From an uncultured Bacteroides sp. (lineage in GTDB: Bacteria > Bacteroidota > Bacteroidia > Bacteroidales > Bacteroidaceae): DNA of 64,000 nucleotides. This document shows, one piece after another, positions 36,320 through 45,607 of the stretch (the first letter of the stretch is position 1; every line of letters starts with the position of its first letter). A program made the translations under genes and the position numbers. The DNA lies in contig NZ_OY787464.1 in assembly GCF_963678845.1 (NCBI RefSeq), positions 372,001 through 436,000 on the forward strand. The letters run 5' to 3'. A model generated the notes under the pieces. The model saw nothing but the letters and a program-made list of their open reading frames with translations. It had not been told where the DNA came from and did no database searches.

Positions 36320-36409
36320 CTATTTTAGAGCATCTTCACTCTCTTGTTTCTTGTGAAATTTATATTCGACATAAATTATTGGAACCAAAACAACTAATAT
36401 TGTAATCAT
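36320..36409 (-). CDS. Possible small single-helix membrane peptide
   Basis: ATG at 36409 gives 29 residues (MITILVVLVPIIYVEYKFHKK then QESEDALK): one membrane helix with a basic/acidic tail. Its ATG overlaps the stop of another tiny reading frame (36409-36513, 34 residues beginning MKSIQLHFNCSLTTC, also hydrophobic) as TAATG. Shifting frame near 36430 would fuse the two into a roughly 64-residue two-helix protein, so this may be one small gene broken by a frameshift. Not recognised. Confidence 0.3.
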   Translation of the reverse strand: MITILVVLVPIIYVEYKFHKKQESEDALK

Positions 36410-36513
36410 TAGGCTGAGTAGAATTGCTTTAAGTCATCTTTCACATAGCCTATTAATAGAAAGATGAGACAGGTTGTCAATGAACAATTGAAATGCAGCT
36501 GTATACTTTTCAT
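36409..36513 (-). CDS. Possible small hydrophobic peptide (or 5' part of a frameshifted gene)
   Basis: 34 residues starting MKSIQLHFNCSLTTCLIFLL and ending KDDLKQFYSA, with one hydrophobic stretch. It is adjacent to and overlaps the next small frame by one base. Coding status is uncertain; only the hydrophobicity and tight overlap support it. Confidence 0.25.
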   Translation of the reverse strand: MKSIQLHFNCSLTTCLIFLLIGYVKDDLKQFYSA

Positions 36514-36665
36514 AGTTTAAGTTATAGTTTTCAGATTAAAGTATTACAAAGATATGAGATGATATATTTTTATATTTATAATTATAGATATTTTATTTAT
36601 AAATATAAATAAAAATCCACACATCAATAAATAGAAGTATTTCAAAGGTTTATAATAAAAAGGCT

Positions 36666-36754
36666 ACTATAGGCTATAGTGATCATTTAGAACCTATAAA
36701 AAAAATGATTAACATATAAATAAAAGTATTATTCTATTTATATGTTAATCATTT
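36666..36754. terminator. Palindrome and perfect 20-bp stem downstream of the EFR1-type gene
   Basis: AAATGATTAACATATAAATA (36703-36722) is exactly complementary to the arm at 36735-36754, giving a 20-bp perfect hairpin with a 12-nt loop. Next to it, ACTATAG-G-CTATAGT (36666-36680) is a 15-bp palindrome. The hairpin lies 90 bp after the EFR1-type stop and may terminate it. No gene is seen in 36514-36843. Confidence 0.6.
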
Positions 36755-36843
36755 ATCTTGGAACATCAAATATAAATCCTGATGTGCATAACTAATCTGA
36801 AGTAAATACGGAAGTGAAAAGCGCAAATCTGAAAGAGTTTAAA

Positions 36844-37623
36844 TTAACGAAGTTTCTTACCGTCAGGATGGAAATACTGATGCTTCTTTATTGTAGCCTT
36901 TCCATAATTGATTGCATGATTAGGGCAGATATGATAACAGGCCAGGCACGATGTACAATTATCGCCCCAGATTGGTTTACCATCTACCTTGATATTGTGC
37001 ATGGGACAATGCTTTTCACAGAGTCCGCACGAAATACAGTTGTCGGTTGCATAGAAAGGTTTGGCTGTAACCTGGAACTTATTGAACAGCGGATTAATGA
37101 TGCGGCTCTTTAGAAAAGCAAAGCTTCCTTTCTTGCAGTCGAATTGTTCTGCACGATTCGCTAAGAGATCATTTATTCGTTTGACTTCTATGGCCGATTC
37201 ATTAAGTTTCTTCTGCTCTATATCCTTTGAGTCTGTGTCAAAACCGGGCAAAGAAACATAATTATTGGGCATTATAACAGAGAATCCGGCTTTCCATGTC
37301 CACTCTTTTGCGCGAATAGTTTCATGCATGATCTTTAAAGTCAGTCCAACTTCATCTCCGCATGAACAGATAAAGAAGCAATATTGACCATTATAGTTCG
37401 TAAAACAGATTTTCTTTATAAACTCCATAACTATTGTTGGCGGAGCCCATGAATAGACCGGAAAGATAAAACCCACAATCTCTCCTTCGCCCAGAGTATA
37501 TTGAAACGTAGAACTATTGCCAGTCATCTCTTCTGCAATGGAAATCAGCTTTTCATTCTGATATGCGGCTACTTCGCCTGCTATCCATTTGGAATTTCCT
37601 GTTCCCGAAAAATAGAATATCAT
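36844..37623 (-). CDS. EFR1 family flavodoxin/ferredoxin protein
   Basis: 259 residues from the ATG at 37623 (MIFYFSGTGNSKWIAGEVA), a start supported by an excellent promoter just upstream. The N-terminal flavodoxin-like fold binds FMN through SGTGNS. The C-terminal part holds two 4Fe-4S clusters: CISCGLCEKHCP and CTSCLACYHICP. A soluble electron carrier or small flavin/iron-sulfur oxidoreductase. It is monocistronic. A decayed copy of its second cluster motif lies at 30827-30871. Confidence 0.9.
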   Translation of the reverse strand: MIFYFSGTGNSKWIAGEVAAYQNEKLISIAEEMTGNSSTFQYTLGEGEIVGFIFPVYSWAPPTIVMEFIKKICFTNYNGQYCFFICSCGDEVGLTLKIMHETIRAKEWTWKAGFSVIMPNNYVSLPGFDTDSKDIEQKKLNESAIEVKRINDLLANRAEQFDCKKGSFAFLKSRIINPLFNKFQVTAKPFYATDNCISCGLCEKHCPMHNIKVDGKPIWGDNCTSCLACYHICPNHAINYGKATIKKHQYFHPDGKKLR

Positions 37624-37654
37624 AGATATATAATGTTTACTTGAGTACTGAATG

Positions 37655-37685
37655 CAAATGTATAACAAATTGAATAGTCCACAAA
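37655..37685 (-). promoter_or_regulatory. Promoter of the EFR1-type gene
   Basis: Minus strand: TTTG (37685-37682), 19-bp spacer, TACATTTG (37662-37655). This is an exact match to the Bacteroides consensus and spacing, 32 bp before the start. Confidence 0.7.
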
Positions 37686-37719
37686 GCAAAACAATTATTA
37701 TACACCATTTTAATAACTA

Positions 37720-38748
37720 TTAATTAAAAGCATTCAGAGCAGCCGTTGGCTTACCATTGTTATCGAAGGCACCAAGAGGATATCCATTCCAGCCAGCATA
37801 GCATTCTGGTTCCCAATAGAATACCCCTACCCCTTTTCCGTTGGTCACAGATTTTGTTTTGGCAATTATATCTTTAAGAAATGCGTTACAAGCATCAGGA
37901 GCATCCCAGTTCATACCTACCTCACATACCATAACTTCCGAACCGTAACGCTGAACCATATCATTCATATTAGCCAGACACTGAGCATCAAGAGTTGTCC
38001 ATGTTGTAGCTGTAGGATAAAGCGACATGCCAATCACATCCCATTTTCCTCCATTACTCTTTAGCCCGTCGAACAACCAGCGAAACAGTCCGTTGTCATA
38101 TCCATTCTGAAGATGAACTATTACTTTGGAATCAGGAAAGACAGATTTCACGGCATCATATCCGGCATTGGACAGTTGAGTATAGTTTTTCATATTCACA
38201 GAAGCTTTACCATCTTCCCACAACATTCCGTTACCTGTTTCATTACCTACCTGAACCCATTCCGGAGTAATACTGTTAGATTTTAGCTCATTCAGAACAT
38301 CCTTAGTATGCTGAGCAACAGCTGCTTTCAGATCATCAAAAGAATAGTTTGTCCATGCAACAGGTTTATTTTGTTTGCCAGGATCAGCCCATGAATCGCT
38401 GTAATGAAAGTCAATCATTATTCGCAGATTCAAGTTCTTTGCTCGTTTTGCTTTAACCAATAAATCCTGCTTATTACACCATCCATCAGAAGGATTTACC
38501 CATACGCGTAATCTCACAGCATTCATTCCAAGGCTTTTTAGCAAAGTCATACCTTCAGTTTCAGAACCAGAAGCATTATAGAATTTCTTCCCTGCAGCTT
38601 CCATCTGGGTAATCCAGCTTACATCTGCTCCTTTGGCAAAGGTAGCTGTTTGTGTAATGGAAGTAACATTATCATCCTTTGCACTACATGATGACAGATT
38701 TAAAACCAGGAATATTAAAACAAAGATAGATTTTATATTTTGTTTCAT
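37720..38748 (-). CDS. Arabinogalactan endo-beta-1,4-galactanase (GH53) lipoprotein
   Basis: Cleaves beta-1,4-galactan of pectin side chains. 342 residues with lipobox LSSC (C21), so probably anchored at the outer membrane. GH53 hallmarks are FAKGADVSWITQMEAAG and FHYSDSWADPGKQ, with acid/base E170 in WVQVGNETGNGMLW and nucleophile E276 in VCEVGMNWD. Its start overlaps the upstream acetyltransferase stop by 4 bp. No SusC/SusD genes lie next to it, unusual for a Bacteroides galactanase. Confidence 0.93.
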   Translation of the reverse strand: MKQNIKSIFVLIFLVLNLSSCSAKDDNVTSITQTATFAKGADVSWITQMEAAGKKFYNASGSETEGMTLLKSLGMNAVRLRVWVNPSDGWCNKQDLLVKAKRAKNLNLRIMIDFHYSDSWADPGKQNKPVAWTNYSFDDLKAAVAQHTKDVLNELKSNSITPEWVQVGNETGNGMLWEDGKASVNMKNYTQLSNAGYDAVKSVFPDSKVIVHLQNGYDNGLFRWLFDGLKSNGGKWDVIGMSLYPTATTWTTLDAQCLANMNDMVQRYGSEVMVCEVGMNWDAPDACNAFLKDIIAKTKSVTNGKGVGVFYWEPECYAGWNGYPLGAFDNNGKPTAALNAFN

Positions 38749-39242
38749 AATATTTTTTCATAGGCCTTCCTTAAGCCTTGATCGTACTTAATTTCTCCAC
38801 AATAAGAGAATCCTAAATTAGATAACATCTTTAGCATATAATGATTATCAAAATTTGTATCAACTCTAAAGCTGAATATACCATTCTGGCGACTAAGTTC
38901 CTCTGTTTTATGCATAAATTCAGTAGCTATGCCACGTTGCTTTGCTTCATCAGCAACAGCTAGTCTATGTACCACAACATAAGGTTTTTCACTTAACCAT
39001 TTCCCATCAATTGCTACATAAGCAGGTTCTCCATCAAATATTATTGCGCCGTAAGCAATTACACTGCCTTCATTGCATAATACATATCCGTATCCATTTT
39101 TAATATCATTGGCTATATTATCAGGTGTCGGATATCCGTTCTGCCATTGCCCACTGTTTAATTTACGCATCTGAACTTGAGCTTGTTGAATAATCTCCCA
39201 AATTCTCTCAACATCACTTTCTATCGCTTTTCTAAATTCCAT
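38745..39242 (-). CDS. GNAT family N-acetyltransferase
   Basis: 165 residues with the GNAT acetyl-CoA-binding region (VVHRLAVADEAKQRGIATEFMHKTEELSR), containing the Q/R-x-x-G-I/A motif A, and an N-terminal MEFRKAIESDVERIWEII opening. Substrate unknown. It overlaps the GH53 start by 4 bp (ATGA), so the two are co-translated. No functional link with galactan breakdown is obvious. It lies 21 bp from the protease gene upstream. Confidence 0.88.
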   Translation of the reverse strand: MEFRKAIESDVERIWEIIQQAQVQMRKLNSGQWQNGYPTPDNIANDIKNGYGYVLCNEGSVIAYGAIIFDGEPAYVAIDGKWLSEKPYVVVHRLAVADEAKQRGIATEFMHKTEELSRQNGIFSFRVDTNFDNHYMLKMLSNLGFSYCGEIKYDQGLRKAYEKIL

Positions 39243-39263
39243 AATCAGAGTTTTTATAATTCA

Positions 39264-40679
39264 TCAGAATCCACCAACATTCAAACGTCCTCCTGTTACG
39301 CATTTACCCGAAAGTAACGCTGTGGGTATGGCACTGCTCAAAATGGCATTAATTATTTCAGATGCTGTTGCCCCAGGATGGGTAGATAAGTACAGAGCCA
39401 CCGCACCAGTAACATGCGGTGCCGCCATAGATGTGCCGTCAGAACTAGCATAACCAGAGAAAGTTTTGCCTTTTATCACTTGTGGAACACAAGAAATAAT
39501 GCCTGATCCCGGTGCAGCAATATCTACTGATGTTAGTCCATAATTAGAGTAATACGGCAATTCTCCTGAGCTTGTTATAGCAGCTACAGAGATAATATTG
39601 CTATTGGTGTATGATGCTGGATAACAAGGCATCTTATCACAATTCCAAGCATTATTTCCTGCTGCAGCAATAAATAAAATACCCGCAGCATTAGCTCGTT
39701 CAATAGCATCATATAAAGCTTGAGAATAATCGCCACCACTCCATGAGTTGTTAGTTGCAACAATATTAAGGCCAGCTTTCTTCAGAGCCGTGAAATAGTC
39801 TATAGCTTTTACTGCATCAGCAGTAGTACCTCCTTTTCTACCCATAAATTTTCCACTAAGCAGTTTAACGCTCCAACACACACCCGCGACTCCTTTACCA
39901 TTGTTACCAACGGCACCAATTGTACCAGCTACATGAGTACCATGATCATCTAACGATGCATCAAAAATTTTATTGTTATTTCCCGCAAAGTTCCAGCCAT
40001 ATACATCATCAACATAACCGTTCCCATCGTCATCGATTTTATTGTCTGGAATTTCTCCAGGATTTATACCAGCATTTGCAGCAAGATCTTCATGAGTATA
40101 CATATATCCTTCGTCGATAATTCCCACATACACATCACTGGAACCGGTATGTCCTGCGGCCCAAGCTGTAGCTGCATTGCAACCATATTGATTTGCCGGG
40201 AAAGTAGATGCACCATACATTCCCCAAAGTGAATCATTAGCAAAATACGAATCATCAGGTATGGCATCGGTAGTGTATATATAGTTTGGTTCCGCATATT
40301 CAACGGCATCTAATTTCTTCAACAATCCAATAGCATTTAATACACCTTTGGGGGTATTTACCAACAAAAAGCCTTCTTTATCACCTGAGCGTTTCATAGC
40401 ATGGGTAAGAATCTTTTCGGCAATCGATCCGCTTATATGACTAAGTGCACTATCCCTGACTGAAGTAGATACTCCGGGTTTAAATTTTACTAGTAGCTCA
40501 TTAGCTACAAACTGAGGTTCATGATAGGAAACATCAGAAGAGGAACGCGTCTTGACATCTTCGCTTGTTGATGCATTCAACGCTACTGAATTCTCATTTG
40601 AACACCCTGGAGATAAAATGGCCATTACTCCAAATAAAGAAATGGCTGTCATAATCGAATAAACAGTACCTTTTTTCAT
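39264..40679 (-). CDS. Subtilisin-like serine protease (S8) lipoprotein
   Basis: 471 residues with lipobox LSPGC (C26). An inhibitor-like propeptide (about 55-135, FVANELLVKFKPGVSTSVRD) precedes the S8 domain. The catalytic triad is D189 (VGIIDEGY), H246 (DDHGTHVAG) and S417 (DGTSMAAPH), with oxyanion N342 (AAGNNA). A cell-surface or periplasmic protease is expected. It may form one transcript with the GNAT and GH53 genes (gaps 21 bp and -4 bp). A small palindrome, TTAGTT-T-AACTAA (40701-40713), lies just upstream. Confidence 0.92.
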   Translation of the reverse strand: MKKGTVYSIMTAISLFGVMAILSPGCSNENSVALNASTSEDVKTRSSSDVSYHEPQFVANELLVKFKPGVSTSVRDSALSHISGSIAEKILTHAMKRSGDKEGFLLVNTPKGVLNAIGLLKKLDAVEYAEPNYIYTTDAIPDDSYFANDSLWGMYGASTFPANQYGCNAATAWAAGHTGSSDVYVGIIDEGYMYTHEDLAANAGINPGEIPDNKIDDDGNGYVDDVYGWNFAGNNNKIFDASLDDHGTHVAGTIGAVGNNGKGVAGVCWSVKLLSGKFMGRKGGTTADAVKAIDYFTALKKAGLNIVATNNSWSGGDYSQALYDAIERANAAGILFIAAAGNNAWNCDKMPCYPASYTNSNIISVAAITSSGELPYYSNYGLTSVDIAAPGSGIISCVPQVIKGKTFSGYASSDGTSMAAPHVTGAVALYLSTHPGATASEIINAILSSAIPTALLSGKCVTGGRLNVGGF

Positions 40680-40816
40680 TGTTAGATTATCTTTGATTAT
40701 TTAGTTTAACTAACTGCGAAGATAAGTATAATATTTAACTTAAAATATTCAAGTTGATTACATTTTTAAGAATAATATTAATTAGGCATTAAGTCACACA
40801 TTACAACTCTGTATAT

Positions 40817-40867
40817 AATTACATAAGAAAGGGAAGTGCTTTTAGCATTTCCCTTTCTTATGTAATT
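40817..40867 (-). terminator. Long-stem terminator of the BspA-like gene
   Basis: AATTACATAAGAAAGGGAA (40817-40835) pairs perfectly over 19 bp with the arm at 40849-40867 around a 13-nt loop. It lies 52 bp after the stop. No long U-run follows. Confidence 0.7.
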
Positions 40868-40918
40868 AATAAATTTGGTTATTTATCAAGATAGCGTAAT
40901 AGCAAAACAATATATAAT

Positions 40919-41596
40919 TTATAATCCGGATAATTCAAGGTTGATCTTTAAAGAGTAAAGCATAAGTGCTTTAAAGAGAAAGAAAGTTGTATTATCAGCT
41001 TTCGTTTTAGAAATAGGACTTAATTTCTCTTCAATGATTTTTGTAAATTCGCTCCAATAGGCTGCACTCTTATATGCAGCAGAAGTTCCCTTGGGAACAT
41101 ATAATTTACAATTAATCTTATCCATTCCATTAAAGGCATCCGGAGATATCTTTAGTGGTTTTAATGCTTTGCAATATATCTTTGTTAACCCCTTACAACT
41201 ATAAAATATATACTGTCCAATAAAAGTTACACTCTTAGGTATGGTTACTGATGTTATATTACTTAAACCATAGAACATATTTTGTGGCATTTCATTTTTA
41301 GTAACATATATAGTGTCATAACCAAAAACAGAAAAGCTCCCTCCTTCTACAACATTTATATCTGCTATATTAAGTACTGTCAGTTTAGCCATACCACGAA
41401 TAGTACCAATATCACTTCCATTAATTTCTCCTGTGATAGTCAGATCCGTTATCAGATCTTTTTGAAAACCCAAAAGAGTATTCAAATTACCCGCTGTAAC
41501 ATTTTTATTAAAATAGACAGCTTGAGAGTGCAATCCCAAAATCTGTAAAAGGCACATTACTAAGAATATGCATTTAGAAATAGTACTTGTTTTCAT
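40919..41596 (-). CDS. BspA-like leucine-rich repeat surface protein
   Basis: 225 residues; signal peptide MKTSTISKCIFLVMCLLQILGLHSQ. BspA-type LRR units are visible (NITSVTIPKSVTFIGQYIFYSCKGLTKIYCKALKPLKISPDAFNGM), ending in the typical YVPKGTSAAYKSAAYWSEFTKIIE cap. Such proteins mediate adhesion or surface contacts. The protein is short for the family, with few repeats. A C-terminal hydrophobic tail follows the cap. Confidence 0.8.
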   Translation of the reverse strand: MKTSTISKCIFLVMCLLQILGLHSQAVYFNKNVTAGNLNTLLGFQKDLITDLTITGEINGSDIGTIRGMAKLTVLNIADINVVEGGSFSVFGYDTIYVTKNEMPQNMFYGLSNITSVTIPKSVTFIGQYIFYSCKGLTKIYCKALKPLKISPDAFNGMDKINCKLYVPKGTSAAYKSAAYWSEFTKIIEEKLSPISKTKADNTTFFLFKALMLYSLKINLELSGL

Positions 41597-41685
41597 AATA
41601 GCTGAATTTAAGATTTCCTATTCCCTTTGGTTAGCATTAACAGATGTAATATACGAATAAATTCGTCCTGTTATAATTCCTTTAA

Positions 41686-42342
41686 TTAGAATATATATCC
41701 AGTAGAAAATGAGTAACAAACATTTTTCACTGCACTATTACTATATTCATTTCCTGCAAACTTTACAAATCCCCACGAGGCATTTATGCCAACTAAATAG
41801 TGGTGGTATTCTAGTGCTATGCCTGTACACAGACCAAAATCAATTGGCCTATCGGTATAAACATTTCCAGCCTCAAACTCCTTTCTATTACCAAACACGT
41901 CTTTATGATATTTTATAGTTACGTTTGAAGACGTATATTCTCTTTCCCATTTCCCCCCATTACCATAAGCTACATACGGACCAGCACTAATAGCTAATTT
42001 GCTTTTTTCTGCAAGATAAAATTTATAAGCAACCAATACAGGTAAATCAATGTACATTGGATTTATAGATGCTTTATATTTTTCATTCTGATTTGTATAA
42101 CTAAATCGGGCTCCTTTAGTTATAAACAACAAAGAAGGTTGAATTGAGAACTTTTCATTTAAAGCATAGTCCATACCAAAGACAAATTGATAGCCTAATT
42201 TGGTCTTTAGATTATCTTTATCCTGTCCATTTAATCCTGTGAAAGAACTTAAATTTATACCGGCTCTCACACTCCATGAAATCTGTGCAATGGTTACAGT
42301 TGAAACCATAACAATAAACGTCAGCATTAAAATCTTTTTCAT
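41686..42342 (-). CDS. Outer-membrane beta-barrel protein (PorT-like family)
   Basis: 218 residues; signal peptide MKKILMLTFIVMVSTVTIAQ. The sequence alternates in barrel-strand fashion (SVRAGINLSSFTG, YALNEKFSIQPSLLFITKGARF, MYIDLPVLVAYKFYLAEKSKLAISAGPYVAYG) and ends in an aromatic residue (YSFSTGYIF), as expected for outer-membrane insertion. It is of the same general family as the barrel at 3638-4357 but not a close copy. Ligand unknown. Confidence 0.75.
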   Translation of the reverse strand: MKKILMLTFIVMVSTVTIAQISWSVRAGINLSSFTGLNGQDKDNLKTKLGYQFVFGMDYALNEKFSIQPSLLFITKGARFSYTNQNEKYKASINPMYIDLPVLVAYKFYLAEKSKLAISAGPYVAYGNGGKWEREYTSSNVTIKYHKDVFGNRKEFEAGNVYTDRPIDFGLCTGIALEYHHYLVGINASWGFVKFAGNEYSNSAVKNVCYSFSTGYIF

Positions 42343-42682
42343 ATTTCTGCTTGTTACATTTTTATGGAAACTCTTTTGGTTATCTTTTATTTAAGGTTTT
42401 TCATTAACATAGCAATGAGTTAGCAGCAGTATAAGTTCAAAACGCTTCGCCTGACTTATAACCTATTCTATCTATAAAATTAGAACAAAATAGAATGAAG
42501 ATATGTTTTGTTTTAAAAAGGATACTGATGAATTATAAGTTTATTTTTAATCTACTAAGCTTTAATTGCTATGCTCTTATTTATGCCTGAATTTGAAACA
42601 TTTATAAAACTCTTCACATAGTCAAATTGTTATTTATAAGCGATTGATATTCTATACTGTATTACCTTTTATACCAATTACC
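42343..42682. other. Divergent gap between barrel and serine hydrolase genes
   Basis: AT-rich, no gene, no strong repeat and no full -7 match noticed on either strand. Confidence 0.4.
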
Positions 42683-45106
42683 ATGAAAGCATTTAAAAAT
42701 TTTCGTCTTACAATTTTATGTACAACACTATTACTTATTAACCTATCAAATCTTCAAGGACAAACAAAAAGTAAAAAATCCGCTTTAGGATATGCCGAGG
42801 CCTCTTATCTAACACTTTCCGATAATGAGTTTATGAAAAGATGGTTAATACTTGGTCCTGTTAAGATAGAAGAATCCGGAGTTAAGCCGGATGATATTAA
42901 ACAAAAAGAATTCTTTGACAAGGATGATTTAATTAGTGTTGCAGTTCAACCTAACAAGATTCTTACCAAAGTAAAAATTGGTAATTCAGAATATTCATGG
43001 AAATCATTTAAAAGTGAAGAAGGGACTATTGATTTTATAAAACAGTTTGGTCAGCTAAATTATTCCGTAGCTTACGCCTTAGCTGAAATTAAAATGAAAG
43101 CCCCTGAAACAGTTACAATTGGATTAGGAAGTGATGATGCCGTTAAACTGTTTCTGAATGGTAAATTAGTGCATAAGAACTGGATTGGTCGGGCAACAAA
43201 CCCTGATGATGATATTTTGATTCTGGATCTGAAGAAAGGAAGTAATCAGATTCTGGTAAAAATACAGAATATGGAATATGATTGGTCTTTTACTATGCGA
43301 AAACTAGGAAAAGACATCCTAAGCAAATTATTAATAGAATCCTCTGGTAAAGGAAATCTCGACAATGTAAAACTGTTGATTGATAAGGGCGCAGACGTGA
43401 ATGTTCAGAACGATTTGGGGTTAACAGCCTATCAGAGTGCAATGATTAAGGGCAGAGAAAAAGTGATGAATTATCTAAAAGAAAAGGGAGCTAAAACAGA
43501 CAATCCAATGCCTTCTTTAGATAAATTGGTTGATCGTATATTCAAAAGTGTACAAACAGGAACAACATCCGGTGTATCCGTGCTGGTATCTAAGAACGGA
43601 GAAATTATATACGAAAAAGGATTTGGTTATGCCGATATTGGTAATAAAGTTCCTGTTACACCCGATACAAAGTTCAGGATAGGCTCCATCACCAAACAAT
43701 TTATAGCAGCATCTATTCTCAAACTTCAGGAGGAAGGCAAACTGAATGTTCATGATACATTATCGAAGTTTATCCCCGACTTTCCACGAGGAAATAAAGT
43801 CACCATTCATCATTTGCTAACACATACATCAGGCATACATAGCTATACTGACAGACCGAATTTTATGAGATACATTACCATGCCTGTAACTCCTGCCGCA
43901 CTTGTAGATACTATAAAAACTTATCCATACGATTTTAATCCGGGTGACAGATGGAATTATAGTAATTCAGGCTTTTTCTTGTTAGGCTATATCGTGGAAA
44001 AGATTTCGGGGATGAGTTTGGATAATTATTTAAAAGAAACTTTTTTCAAACCATTAGGGATGAACAATACCGGAATTTACGAAACAAAGACACTGCTTAA
44101 CAATGAAGCTTATGGTTATTCATACGAAAACGGGAAAATAATAAAAGCCATTAATTGGGATATGTCGTGGGCCGGAGGTGCAGGAGCCATCTATTCAACT
44201 ACCAAGGATTTATATATTTGGAATGAAGCTATTTTTAATGGAAAAGTTTTGTCTGAAGCAAGTCTAAAAGCTGCATTTACCCCAGCAGAGCTTAACAATA
44301 AACAAAAAACAAATTATGGTTATGGCTGGTTTATACAAGATAACCGAGGTTCTAAGTTTATTGCTCATGGAGGGGGATTACACGGTTTTATGACCTATTT
44401 AGGCCGCCAACCAGAGAAAAATATCACTGTAGTTGTTTTTTGTAATTCCACACCAGCTCCAGCTGGTATTGATCCGGGTGCCAATTCAGCCTCAATTGCC
44501 GAATATCTTTTATGGTCTGATATGACAAAGCAACCAAGCTTTGCCTCAGATATATCAGTGGATGAAAACACATTAAAAAATTATGTTGGCCGATATAACT
44601 ATGGACAAGGAGCCGTACTAACAGTAACACTTGAAGGCAAACAGCTGTATGCTCAGATGACAGGACAGGCTAGATATCCCATATATCCGTCATCAAATGA
44701 TGAATTTAACTGGAAAGTTGTGGAAGCTAGTATAAAATTTATAAAGGACGAAAGGGGAAATGTAACCCACGCTATCCACCATCAAGGTGCACAACAGATT
44801 GAAGCCAATAAATTAAAAGACGAAAATCCTGTTGCAATTAACCCTTCCGTGTTCGACAAATATGTTGGTAAATATGATTTAGGTAATAACTACTTCATTA
44901 TTGTTTCAAAAGATGGCGATAGGTTATTCATGCAATGGGCCAATCTTCCCAAATATCAGCTCTTACCTGCATCTGAAACTGAATATTTTTTAAGAGAAAC
45001 AAATATAAGACTCACATTTAAGATAAATGAAGAGGGCATAAATGATTTCATTACTGTAAATATTAACGGAATTGATCAGCCACCGGCTAAAAGAGTTAAC
45101 AAATAA
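42683..45106 (+). CDS. Chimeric serine hydrolase (beta-lactamase/class C PBP fold) with PA14-like and ankyrin segments
   Basis: 807 residues from the ATG at 42683, which gives the signal peptide MKAFKNFRLTILCTTLLLINLS. Order: a PA14-like domain (about 45-210, VTIGLGSDDAVKLFLNGKLVH); two ankyrin-like repeats (about 220-272, LDNVKLLIDKGADVNVQNDLGLTAYQSA); a beta-lactamase-fold domain (about 280-625) with S335-x-x-K338, Y426-S-N428 and HGGGLHG; and two DUF3471-like C-terminal domains. Likely a periplasmic esterase or D-peptidase. The combination of domains is unusual. Own terminator downstream. Confidence 0.82.
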   Translation: MKAFKNFRLTILCTTLLLINLSNLQGQTKSKKSALGYAEASYLTLSDNEFMKRWLILGPVKIEESGVKPDDIKQKEFFDKDDLISVAVQPNKILTKVKIGNSEYSWKSFKSEEGTIDFIKQFGQLNYSVAYALAEIKMKAPETVTIGLGSDDAVKLFLNGKLVHKNWIGRATNPDDDILILDLKKGSNQILVKIQNMEYDWSFTMRKLGKDILSKLLIESSGKGNLDNVKLLIDKGADVNVQNDLGLTAYQSAMIKGREKVMNYLKEKGAKTDNPMPSLDKLVDRIFKSVQTGTTSGVSVLVSKNGEIIYEKGFGYADIGNKVPVTPDTKFRIGSITKQFIAASILKLQEEGKLNVHDTLSKFIPDFPRGNKVTIHHLLTHTSGIHSYTDRPNFMRYITMPVTPAALVDTIKTYPYDFNPGDRWNYSNSGFFLLGYIVEKISGMSLDNYLKETFFKPLGMNNTGIYETKTLLNNEAYGYSYENGKIIKAINWDMSWAGGAGAIYSTTKDLYIWNEAIFNGKVLSEASLKAAFTPAELNNKQKTNYGYGWFIQDNRGSKFIAHGGGLHGFMTYLGRQPEKNITVVVFCNSTPAPAGIDPGANSASIAEYLLWSDMTKQPSFASDISVDENTLKNYVGRYNYGQGAVLTVTLEGKQLYAQMTGQARYPIYPSSNDEFNWKVVEASIKFIKDERGNVTHAIHHQGAQQIEANKLKDENPVAINPSVFDKYVGKYDLGNNYFIIVSKDGDRLFMQWANLPKYQLLPASETEYFLRETNIRLTFKINEEGINDFITVNINGIDQPPAKRVNK

Positions 45107-45303
45107 AGAATATCATATTCATAAGCCGGGTGTAAATCAGTCACCAATAAATCGCCAACTATTGGCCAACAAATTTGACCTTTCCTAAAATGGTGAATGC
45201 GGTGGTTAATCAAAACAAGAAGAGAACATACATTACTTCCAGAAAACAATAATACACGTATTATAAACTTGCATTTTAATCATTAGATTATCAGCATATT
45301 AAT

Positions 45304-45335
45304 AAAGAGAGAGCTTAGATCCTCTCTCTTTTTAT
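45304..45335 (+). terminator. Rho-independent terminator of the serine hydrolase gene
   Basis: AAGAGAGAG (45305-45313) pairs with CTCTCTCTT (45322-45330), followed by TTTT. It lies 200 bp after the stop. Confidence 0.7.
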
Positions 45336-45607
45336 TCTTGGAAAACATACTATAGTTCAACAAGCAGAAACAGAAACTTTTAATCGTGATAATTGTTTTA
45401 TTATTACGAGCTATATTTTTCAATCAATACACCTAAAACTTTTTGCAATGAACCCACCAGATATACCAAACGGTTACATCCATAAAAATGGTATGTAGAC
45501 CGTTCACTTGTTCTTTACGCTTTCGCAATCAGGCAAAAGCCTGCTAATATTACATATTTTATTGTGAAATTATGTACTTCATACATTTACCTTTAAAACT
45601 ATATTTT
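45336..45607. other. Leader region of the metallophosphoesterase gene
   Basis: No gene. An imperfect hairpin joins AACGGT (45469-45474) with ACCGTT (45499-45504), with inner ACAT/ATGT pairing. Before the terminator, at 45154-45166, lies the small palindrome GCCAA-CTA-TTGGC. Confidence 0.4.
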
